A stretch of 25,645 nucleotides of DNA from Halarchaeoplasma sp046498385 (lineage in GTDB: Archaea; Thermoplasmatota; Thermoplasmata; Halarchaeoplasmatales; Halarchaeoplasmataceae). Positions 1-6,131 of this stretch are shown here, piece by piece. The stretch is taken from assembly GCA_046498385.1 (NCBI GenBank), contig JAWOAU010000082.1, positions 1 through 25,645 on the forward strand, read 5' to 3'. Position 1 is the first letter of the stretch; every line of letters starts with the position of its first letter. Position numbers and translations under genes: made by a program. The notes under the pieces were generated by a model. The model made no database searches. It worked only from the letters and a program-made list of their open reading frames with translations, and was not told where the DNA came from.

Positions 1-136
1 AGTCTCGGCAGCCGCATGTTAAGTGCAGCTTTGGGCGATGCATGCCATGGCTTCAACAGCACTCATGAAAAGTGGATTGGTGATCACACAAACTTTAGTT
101 TTACTTATAATTCTCTTTGATGATAATTACTGCAAC

Positions 137-146
137 AAATATATAC
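137..146 (+). promoter_or_regulatory. TATA-like box of the archaellin gene
   Basis: AAATATATAC lies about 30 bp ahead of the ATG at 173. The first 172 bases otherwise hold no gene I can support; the long in-frame extension from position 23 is not flagellin-like. Confidence 0.45.
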
Positions 147-172
147 TTGTGTTTAGCCTAATTACATATAGA

Positions 173-841
173 ATGTTAAGGAAGCCCGATAAGATTATGG
201 AAACATACTCATGGAAAGACCTGGAGTCAGACATAGAAGGTGCTTCAACTATTGGCTCATTGATATTACTGATCTCTGCGGTACTGGTATCCTCTATCGT
301 CGCCGGTGTTCTGATAAACACAGTATCAACACTCAGGGAGCAGGCACACAAGACCGGCCAGGATGCGGTGAATCAGGTCAGTACGGGCGTAAATTGGGTA
401 TCTATTATAGGGGATAGAAACAAGAACAGTAACGCATCAAATCCTACTTCAGGAGATATACAAGTGTTGGAAATTATGATAGAATTAAGGGCGGGTAGTG
501 ATCCTATAAACATAGATGATATGATGATACAGATAGACAACGGTGATAGTTACGCAGAACTATCATTCAACGCATCAGGTACCGACGCCTCCGATGCATC
601 AGCTTCGGAATTCATCGTGGTAACATTGAGAGATCCGGAAGGTACCATGGAGGATAGAAACGTGATGTCCCAAGGAACACTAGTAAAGGTGATAATACGT
701 TTGGACTCCGACGCATTGAATATGGAATTAGGGCCGAGTACCCAATCAAACATGATGATGATGCCTAGGAACGGAAATCCGACACAGATCACTTTCACTA
801 CTCCATCGGTTTACATGTCAAGATATGTGAAGATAAAATGA
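173..841 (+). CDS. Archaellin (archaeal flagellin), orphan
   Basis: Structural filament protein of the archaellum, or a related type IV pilin-like surface filament. The class III signal region is clear: a charged leader ends at Gly23, followed by ASTIG and a continuous hydrophobic helix to about residue 49 ending VLINTVSTL, the hallmark of archaellins. The C-terminal FTTPSVYMSRYV is also typical. The mature part is beta-rich with NAS glycosylation-type sequons. At 222 aa the length is normal. Start 173 is chosen because a TATA-like box (137-146) lies about 30 bp upstream and it gives a positively charged leader; ATG 197 is the alternative (214 aa, acidic leader). Residue -2 is Glu rather than the usual Lys/Arg. 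No fla/arl accessory genes follow. The family call is firm, the start less so. Confidence 0.85.
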   Translation: MLRKPDKIMETYSWKDLESDIEGASTIGSLILLISAVLVSSIVAGVLINTVSTLREQAHKTGQDAVNQVSTGVNWVSIIGDRNKNSNASNPTSGDIQVLEIMIELRAGSDPINIDDMMIQIDNGDSYAELSFNASGTDASDASASEFIVVTLRDPEGTMEDRNVMSQGTLVKVIIRLDSDALNMELGPSTQSNMMMMPRNGNPTQITFTTPSVYMSRYVKIK

Positions 842-907
842 TGCGCCGGAAATGTAAGTGATTTATTGCGTTTAGTAAATATCTCTAATTTTAGATGTCC
901 AGTATCC

Positions 908-914
908 TTTTTTT
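908..914 (+). terminator. T-run terminator after archaellin
   Basis: Seven consecutive T follow about 65 bp after the archaellin stop. Archaeal RNA polymerase terminates at U-rich tracts without needing a hairpin, and none is evident here. Confidence 0.4.
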
Positions 915-1096
915 CGCATATCTCAAAAGAAAATTTGGGCAAAACTTCTATATATCACGGTTTCGGTTAGTATAATTGTTAACGTGTGCGGACAACGGAA
1001 AGGTTAAGATAAAGGACGAAGAAACATGGATGGAAATGCCTGTAAAAATGGGAAAAACGAAGGGTCGTGGAACATGGGATACAAAATCCCTATCAC

Positions 1097-1113
1097 CTTT
1101 ATAGATTTATTTT
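1097..1113 (+). promoter_or_regulatory. TATA-like region of the sensor gene
   Basis: Overlapping CTTTATAG and TTTATTTT motifs would place transcription initiation near 1125-1138, about 45 bases before the preferred start at 1180. Confidence 0.35.
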
Positions 1114-1179
1114 TGCCACAAACAACGTACCCTTTACATTCTCAAATTATGGTTTCCATCTCGGATGGAGAGAAAAAGT

Positions 1180-2772
1180 ATGCCGGAGCTTGAGAGGACA
1201 CTAACAGTAGACGCAACCGTTCAGGAGGCTTACGATGCCTGTAAAGAGTTCTACAAGGATCTAGGTTATGCTATAATTCAAACCGGTGAGCCCGCATACA
1301 TATCCTTTGAAAGGGAGGGTTCGATCTGGGCATTTCATGATATAAAGGCCACACATCAGGTTCGGGTTGCCATAAACAGAAAGGAAGATTTTACCGTAAT
1401 CAATTTGAATTATGACGCACCGGAGGGTATAGGCAAGTTTTCAAAGAAAAGTGAGAAAAGAATAGACCATGCCCTTACGGCATTAGAATCCAAGATACAG
1501 GATATAGTCAAAAGACGAAAACTGATAGAAAAAGAAAAGCGTTTCCGACTGATCTTCGAACAGTCACCATTACCCATTATCATCTTGGATCCTCAAACTG
1601 GTGAGGTAAAGGACTTCAACGACAAGGCACATAAGTTTTTGGGATACGAGCCGGAGGACCTAAGAAAAACGACCATGACCGATTGGATTGCAGATCGGAA
1701 CCCTGATGAGGTGATGCAGGACCTACAAAGAGTACTTCAGATCGGACGTGAGAGCTACGAAGATGTAATAATCACCAAGAACGGAGAAAAAAGGGATGTT
1801 ATAAACCATCTTCAAATCTTCACAATAAACCGCAAGGTCGCTATCTACTTGATCATGGTTGATATCACCGATAGAAAACAGAATGAAAGAAGAACCAAGG
1901 ATCTTAATTCCCTGCTCATGACCATTAGAAATATTTCCCAGCTCATACATCGTGGAACTGATTTTGAAACAGTTATTCAGAGCTCATGTACCATGCTGGC
2001 AGATACTAGAGATTATTCTGATGTTACCATTGCAACCTATGATGGTAACAAGAATATGATAGTTCCCAGCAGCCACAGCGGTAAGTATCAGTGGGCTAAT
2101 TGGGGAATCAGTTTGGATGGTAGAGGTAACGCTCCGAAATGCGTTAAAGATGTTTTGAAAACAAAATCCACCAAGATAATAAACAGCACACACGAAGAAT
2201 GTGGTGATTGTAATTACTGTTTACATGAGGAGGACCACAAATCCATCATAGTACCCCTTCTGGAAGACAAGAACGTAATAGGGATGATGATCATCTGTAT
2301 GGACATCGCGGACCTGAGCTACAAGCGAGATATCGATCGGGTTGAGGTTTACTTATTAGGCGGGGTTGCCTCAACTCTTGTGTACTCCAAAGAAAAGCTT
2401 ACCCTTGACGAAGAGCTCGATAATACTGAGAAAAACTTTAACTGGCTCATCGAAAATATACCCGACCCCGTCCTAGTGGTCAATAAAAGCGGCGTGATCG
2501 AATATGCTAATCCGGCTTTCTGCCGTAAGACGGGTTACACAAAAGATGAAATAGAAGAGAAGTCCGTAAGTAACTCCGAGGTGATGTCCCAGAGAGAATA
2601 CAACCTTATAATGGATGACCTGGTACTAAAGATGACAGGGGATAATGTGGGCAACTTCGAGCTCGATATTAAGCCGAAGGACGGGGATATCATCACAACC
2701 GAAGTGACTACGAATATCCTTAAAGAAAAGGGGAGCGTAATAGGAGAGATACTACTCCTAAAAGACCTTTGA
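1180..2772 (+). CDS. PAS-GAF-PAS sensory protein with unknown N-terminal domain
   Basis: Soluble signal-sensing protein of 530 aa. Residues 1-105 form an alpha/beta domain I do not recognise, followed by a charged linker helix (105-122). PAS 1 spans about 122-235 (FEQSPLPIIILDPQTGEV, ending MVDITDRKQ). A GAF-like domain spans about 240-405 and holds Cys341, Cys344 and Cys347 (CxxCxxC), a likely metal or redox site. PAS 2 spans about 417-530 (IPDPVLVVNKSGVIEYAN). The protein ends at the edge of PAS 2 with no kinase, methyl-accepting or DNA-binding output, so it probably signals through a partner. Start 1180 has GGAGAG 9-14 bases upstream; the first in-frame ATG at 1165 is weaker. It converges on the next gene with a 6-bp gap. 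Confidence 0.8.
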   Translation: MPELERTLTVDATVQEAYDACKEFYKDLGYAIIQTGEPAYISFEREGSIWAFHDIKATHQVRVAINRKEDFTVINLNYDAPEGIGKFSKKSEKRIDHALTALESKIQDIVKRRKLIEKEKRFRLIFEQSPLPIIILDPQTGEVKDFNDKAHKFLGYEPEDLRKTTMTDWIADRNPDEVMQDLQRVLQIGRESYEDVIITKNGEKRDVINHLQIFTINRKVAIYLIMVDITDRKQNERRTKDLNSLLMTIRNISQLIHRGTDFETVIQSSCTMLADTRDYSDVTIATYDGNKNMIVPSSHSGKYQWANWGISLDGRGNAPKCVKDVLKTKSTKIINSTHEECGDCNYCLHEEDHKSIIVPLLEDKNVIGMMIICMDIADLSYKRDIDRVEVYLLGGVASTLVYSKEKLTLDEELDNTEKNFNWLIENIPDPVLVVNKSGVIEYANPAFCRKTGYTKDEIEEKSVSNSEVMSQREYNLIMDDLVLKMTGDNVGNFELDIKPKDGDIITTEVTTNILKEKGSVIGEILLLKDL

Positions 2773-2778
2773 AGTCTT

Positions 2779-3690
2779 TCACAAGCGTTCGTTGACAAAG
2801 GGTATCAGCAGTTCAGCTTCACTCGATGCCTCTTCAAAATCTTCTTGGACCAACCTATCTATAACATGATTTATTTTCTCTAGCAAAATCTTCTTGTCGG
2901 TTTCTGGGAGTTTTACTATATCAAAGGTTTTCAACTCTGTAAGTTGTTGGTGTATTTTTAGCGAGTCCTCATAAATACCTTCTAATTTAATAATGTCAGG
3001 CATCGACTCTACCTTCTGCAAATCCGGTCCTTCAGGTTTCCCTTCAGAAATATCTTCCCCTTCTTCGATGGTCGATCCATCGTTCTGACTACTCGTTTGC
3101 TCTTCTAGTTCCGCCGCCCCCTCTTCAGGGATGTCTATCCCTTCGATGGTTACTTCTTCGGTTATCTCATCTAGTCTTTGTTCGATTTCATCCAACACCT
3201 CATTATCTGTATCATCATCCATTTCAGCGTCTTGATATCTTGGGATATGATCATATTCACCATCAGAGATGGAGATATCATCAATAAATCTCTCATCAAT
3301 GAATAATCTCTTGTCATCGGTCACGGGACCATACTCATTCTCCATAGTTTGGATGATATCCGGTATGTCTTTGGCTACTTCCAAGGTTGTATCCAAATCG
3401 CCCCCAGCCGCACTATTGAATACCATTTCGACCTTCTCATCTAGACCTGAAGTATCTATATCCAGGGGGTATTCTTCACATACAACATTGGAATATTCTA
3501 TTATGCTGTTGATCATCAATATCTTTTTTGCCATGGGTATCAGCTCCCGTATCAACTCCCTGGCATACACAAGATCATTGTTTTCTTTTGCAGAAAGATA
3601 TTTTTTAAAGGTAGAGATGAAATCAGATATGGGGATCATGCTCTCTTCTTGGATGCCTTTAAGCATATCGCTGATCTTTTCTTCATTCAT
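2779..3690 (-). CDS. Uncharacterised acidic helical protein
   Basis: No family recognised. The 303-aa product has a helical N-terminal third (to about residue 110), a very acidic, probably disordered middle (about 135-225, rich in Asp/Glu) and a helical C-terminal segment (about 235-303). The two helical ends resemble each other (DLVYARELIRELIPMAKK and DFEEASSEAELLIPFVNE), which suggests a repeated TPR-like or bundle unit. There are no membrane segments and only one Cys. The start is well supported by AGGTGG eight bases ahead of ATG 3690. The open frame continues upstream to 4152, but that part is antisense to hsp20 and is not protein-like. Its promoter region is shared back-to-back with hsp20. 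Cytoplasmic scaffold or adaptor is only a guess. Confidence 0.7.
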   Translation of the reverse strand: MNEEKISDMLKGIQEESMIPISDFISTFKKYLSAKENNDLVYARELIRELIPMAKKILMINSIIEYSNVVCEEYPLDIDTSGLDEKVEMVFNSAAGGDLDTTLEVAKDIPDIIQTMENEYGPVTDDKRLFIDERFIDDISISDGEYDHIPRYQDAEMDDDTDNEVLDEIEQRLDEITEEVTIEGIDIPEEGAAELEEQTSSQNDGSTIEEGEDISEGKPEGPDLQKVESMPDIIKLEGIYEDSLKIHQQLTELKTFDIVKLPETDKKILLEKINHVIDRLVQEDFEEASSEAELLIPFVNERL

Positions 3691-3819
3691 CCGTATCCAC
3701 CTTATTTCTACGCCCCCATACATGATCAATATAGGTAAAATACCTTTCGGATTTAAGATATCAGGGATCCGTCCCTCGGTGCGGTGAAACATATCACTGC
3801 CGCAAGAAAATATACTAGA

Positions 3820-3834
3820 CGAAAGGTTTAAATA
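3820..3834 (+). promoter_or_regulatory. BRE/TATA promoter of hsp20 and probably the chaperone operon
   Basis: CGAAAG (3820-3825) is immediately followed by TTTAAATA (3827-3834), a textbook BRE plus TATA arrangement. Initiation is predicted near 3855-3860, leaving a leader of about 40 bases before the hsp20 ATG at 3896. Confidence 0.7.
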
Positions 3835-3863
3835 GAACCTCATACAATTACTAAACACCGACA

Positions 3864-3882
3864 TTACAACAGGAAGTTGTAA
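3864..3882 (+). promoter_or_regulatory. Operator-like 19-bp palindrome ahead of hsp20
   Basis: TTACAAC, a 5-base spacer, then GTTGTAA: two perfect 7-bp inverted arms, just downstream of the predicted transcription start and two bases before the hsp20 ribosome binding site. Its inner arms have the AAC-N5-GTT layout I recall for the Archaeoglobus heat-shock regulator HSR1 site (CTAAC-N5-GTTAG). The Phr-like regulator encoded two genes on is the obvious candidate ligand. Confidence 0.6.
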
Positions 3883-3895
3883 AGAGGTGGTATAA

Positions 3896-4450
3896 ATGGC
3901 AGAAAAAGAAGAAAAAAAGGAAATAGAAGAAAGGGAGACGAAAAGTGAAAAGGACATCATGGAGCGGCCCATGGACCTCTTGTCCGGGGACCTGTTCCCC
4001 AGGTCTTGGGTAGATCGGTCCATGGCTGAGATGGAGCGCATGTTGGAGGACTTCGACCGGACCTTCAACAAGATGGTCGGAAGACCTATCATGCGTAGAA
4101 GACCGTCCTTGATACCGGAATTCAGGACACCTGCCTTGGACGTACAGAACAAGGGAGACCACTATCTGATCGAGGCGGAACTGCCGGGAATAAACAAAAA
4201 GGACATCACAGTGGAACTCAAGGGAGACCGACTGACTCTAAAAGGAGAGAAAAAGAAGGAAGAAAAAGAGGAAGGAGAGAACTACGTACGTCAGGAGAGA
4301 GGTTACAGTTCTTTCTACCGAGAGATACCACTGCCCGACGACGTTATCGAGGATGATGTTGACGCATCCCTCAAGAACGGTGTACTTGCGGTAAAGCTCC
4401 CGAAGACCGAGAAAGAGGCAAAGGAAGGCAAAAAGATAGAGGTGAAGTGA
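3896..4450 (+). CDS. hsp20: Small heat shock protein, Hsp20/alpha-crystallin family
   Basis: ATP-independent holdase that binds unfolding proteins in the cytoplasm as a large oligomer. The 184-aa product has a charged N-terminal arm (1-75) and an alpha-crystallin domain (about 77-170: TPALDVQNKGDHYLIEAELP; GVLAVKLPK near the end). A C-terminal IEV tripeptide provides the I-x-I/V anchor used in oligomerisation. Ribosome binding site GAGGTGG lies 6 bases before ATG. It is the first gene of the chaperone cluster, with its own BRE/TATA and an operator-like palindrome in the leader, and a terminator-like hairpin starts inside its last codons. This implies strong, heat-inducible and partly separate expression. 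The family assignment is secure. Confidence 0.95.
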   Translation: MAEKEEKKEIEERETKSEKDIMERPMDLLSGDLFPRSWVDRSMAEMERMLEDFDRTFNKMVGRPIMRRRPSLIPEFRTPALDVQNKGDHYLIEAELPGINKKDITVELKGDRLTLKGEKKKEEKEEGENYVRQERGYSSFYREIPLPDDVIEDDVDASLKNGVLAVKLPKTEKEAKEGKKIEVK

Positions 4451-4476
4451 GAACTTCACCCTCTTCCTATTTTTTT
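4441..4476 (+). terminator. Hairpin plus T-tract after hsp20 (attenuator-like)
   Basis: GGTGAAGT (4441-4448) pairs perfectly with ACTTCACC (4453-4460) across a GAGA loop, followed by CTCTTCCTA and seven T (4470-4476). The stem includes the hsp20 stop codon. It sits inside the cluster, with no clear TATA box before the next gene, so partial read-through is likely. Confidence 0.6.
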
Positions 4477-4492
4477 ATGATGAGAGGTAAAA

Positions 4493-5140
4493 ATGGGAAA
4501 AAATGAATTCGACGACATACTGCAGCTCCTGCAGAACCCCACGAGGCGAAGGATACTTGAGATCCTATCCCGTGAAGAGCATTATCCACTGCAGCTTTCC
4601 CGCACATTGAATACCAGTCAGCAGGCGGTGTCTAAGCACTTGAAGACCATGGAGCGGAAGGGTATCGTGGTTTCAAAGACCTCTAAAAGCGAAAAAGGGG
4701 GACCGCCCACGCGGACATACACACTCAACAGTGAATTTTCGATAAGAATAGACGTCGGCCCGGCCCTATTCGAGACGGAAGTGGATATACTGGATCAAAA
4801 GGAATTAGAGGAGTACAGGGAGTTGAAGGGAAAGATGGAAAAGTACGAGGACGAGGATTACTTGAAAAGTAAGATGGAGGTGATCCACGGTATAGAAGAG
4901 GATATACGGGACCTGGAGAGAAAAAGAAAGATACTGTTGAAGATAAAAGAAAATTCGTTTAAAGAAGCTTTCAACTACATTTACAATAACTTTGACCATT
5001 ATAAGGAGAGAAACGTACTTTACTATGTTATCAGTTCCGGCGTAACCGACCCATACAAGATAGCGCAGCATCTAAATATGAGAGATGAAGAAGTCGTGGG
5101 TCTGCTTAACGGTTTGAAAGATAAAACCAACATATGGTGA
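4493..5140 (+). CDS. Phr-like heat-shock transcription regulator (ArsR-type winged helix)
   Basis: DNA-binding repressor resembling Pyrococcus Phr and Archaeoglobus HSR1. In 215 aa, residues 6-80 form a winged helix (NPTRRRILEILSRE; recognition helix around TSQQAVSKHLKTMERKG; wing GGPPTRTYTLN). The family-typical FSIRIDVGPALFETE follows at 82-96. A long coiled coil spans 100-155, probably for dimerisation. Residues 172-212 look like a second helix-turn-helix. The context is decisive: it sits between hsp20 and a second hsp20-grpE-dnaK set, with a palindrome of the expected geometry upstream. Ribosome binding site GAGGT lies 5 bases before ATG. It overlaps or nearly abuts the next gene. Repression of its own operon and release on heat shock are inferred from the family. 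Confidence 0.82.
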   Translation: MGKNEFDDILQLLQNPTRRRILEILSREEHYPLQLSRTLNTSQQAVSKHLKTMERKGIVVSKTSKSEKGGPPTRTYTLNSEFSIRIDVGPALFETEVDILDQKELEEYRELKGKMEKYEDEDYLKSKMEVIHGIEEDIRDLERKRKILLKIKENSFKEAFNYIYNNFDHYKERNVLYYVISSGVTDPYKIAQHLNMRDEEVVGLLNGLKDKTNIW

Positions 5141-5145
5141 TAAAT

Positions 5146-5646
5146 ATGGATGATGAAGACAAAAAAAAGAAAAAAAAGGAGTCTTGGGAAGATATTTTCG
5201 ACTCTATGGATATGAACGGAGAGTTCAAGAAGATGCAAAAACTGGCTGAAGAAATAATGAAAAAGAGCATAGATGACCTTGACAAGAACCCCTTCGTGTG
5301 CGGATTCACCGTCAGTCCCGGATCCAATGGTATACCTAATATAAAGAGTATCGATCGTGAACATTTCCACCGCAGGGACCAGGAACCCTTGAGCGATGTG
5401 CAGGACTGCGGAAACGAAGTTTTAGTAACCGTAGATATCCCAGGAGTGGAGAAAAAGGAAATAGACGTAAAGACCAAGGGCAGAAAATTGACAATCAGCA
5501 CCCACGGTTCAAGGGAGTATCACACCGAGATAGACCTGCCTGCGGAAGTGGACATAGACTGCTCGGAGGCCATCTACCTGAACGGGGTCCTTGAGATAAG
5601 GTTGAAAAAAATAGATGATTCGGAACACAGTATCGAAGTAGAGTGA
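5146..5646 (+). CDS. Hsp20-like protein of the GvpH-related archaeal type
   Basis: Second small heat-shock-like protein, 166 aa. It opens with a Lys-rich segment and a predicted helix, then NPFVCGFTVSPGSNGIP, a signature of archaeal Hsp20/GvpH-like proteins that are not restricted to gas vesicles. A compact alpha-crystallin domain follows (about 80-163: EPLSDVQDCGNEVLVTVDIP; NGVLEIRLKK). It ends HSIEVE, with an I-x-V-like tail. Start 5146 is preferred over 5134 because GGTGA precedes it and it begins right after the regulator's stop (5138-5140). It forms a tight operon with the flanking genes. The family is clear; gas vesicle function is not implied since no gvp genes are near. Confidence 0.85.
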   Translation: MDDEDKKKKKKESWEDIFDSMDMNGEFKKMQKLAEEIMKKSIDDLDKNPFVCGFTVSPGSNGIPNIKSIDREHFHRRDQEPLSDVQDCGNEVLVTVDIPGVEKKEIDVKTKGRKLTISTHGSREYHTEIDLPAEVDIDCSEAIYLNGVLEIRLKKIDDSEHSIEVE

Positions 5647-5651
5647 TAACC

Positions 5652-6131
5652 ATGTCGGATAAAGATGATCTTGAAGAGGAAACGCAAGACCTCGAAAAAG
5701 AACTAAAGGAGATGGAGTCGTCTTTGAAAAGGGTGATGGCGGACTTCGACAACTACCGAAAAAGGATGACCAAGGAAAAGAAAAGTATCGTAGAGCGGGC
5801 AGGTGCTCAATTGATGTACGACCTGCTCGAGGTCCTGGACGATCTGGAGCGGGCCCTGGAGTCAGAGCTTTCCGAAGACGGGATGAAGATGGTATACCGT
5901 AAACTCAAGAATAAACTTCAAGACCACGGTCTTGAAAGTATAGAGGCACTTGATAAGGAATTCGACCCGATGTACCATGAATGTGTATTTTCGGAAGAAG
6001 TGGAAGATGAAGCTCAAGTTGATAAGGTTTTAGAGGAGGTCAACAAAGGATATAAGATGAATTCACGGGTCATCAGACCCGCTAAAGTTAAAGTTGGAAA
6101 GAAAAAAGAAGAGGTGAAAAAAGATGAGTAA
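5652..6131 (+). CDS. grpE: GrpE nucleotide exchange factor
   Basis: Co-chaperone that drives ADP release from DnaK and acts as a dimer. At 159 aa it has an N-terminal coiled coil (about 5-50, with the conserved FDNYRKRM), a four-helix dimer region (LMYDLLEVLDDLERAL), and a C-terminal beta wing carrying FDPMYHECVF and KGYKMNSRVIRPAKVKV, both classic GrpE signatures. Its start lies 6 bases after the previous stop and its end overlaps the dnaK start by 8 bases, so translation is coupled. It is slightly shorter than typical bacterial GrpE at the N-terminus. The assignment is secure. Confidence 0.96.
   Translation: MSDKDDLEEETQDLEKELKEMESSLKRVMADFDNYRKRMTKEKKSIVERAGAQLMYDLLEVLDDLERALESELSEDGMKMVYRKLKNKLQDHGLESIEALDKEFDPMYHECVFSEEVEDEAQVDKVLEEVNKGYKMNSRVIRPAKVKVGKKKEEVKKDE

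Larger units (their letters stand above)
842..1179. other. Gene-free region between archaellin and sensor gene
   Basis: This stretch of about 340 bases holds a run of seven T at 908-914, a plausible U-tract terminator for the archaellin. It also has a TATA-like CTATATATC around 949-957 with no convincing gene behind it, and AT-rich TATA-like boxes at 1097-1113 that could serve the downstream sensor gene. A 55-codon open frame from 1026 has no family features. I see no tRNA or other RNA gene. Confidence 0.5.

Noticed and set aside
23..172. N-terminal extension of the archaellin frame
   Set aside because: It would place a long non-signal sequence before the class III signal peptide and lies upstream of the TATA-like box.
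991..1006. AAC...GTT motif resembling the heat-shock palindrome
   Set aside because: The spacer is six rather than five bases, the flanks do not pair, and no stress gene follows.
1026..1193. Small 55-codon open frame before the sensor gene
   Set aside because: It overlaps the sensor start, has no recognisable motif and only a weak ribosome site.
2779..4152. 457-aa open frame on the minus strand
   Set aside because: Its first 154 codons are antisense to hsp20 and low in protein-like character; a good ribosome site and ATG at 3690 mark the real start.
5146..5646. Gas vesicle gene cluster, suggested by the GvpH-like protein
   Set aside because: No gvpA or other gvp genes are present; this Hsp20 subtype is common in archaea without gas vesicles.
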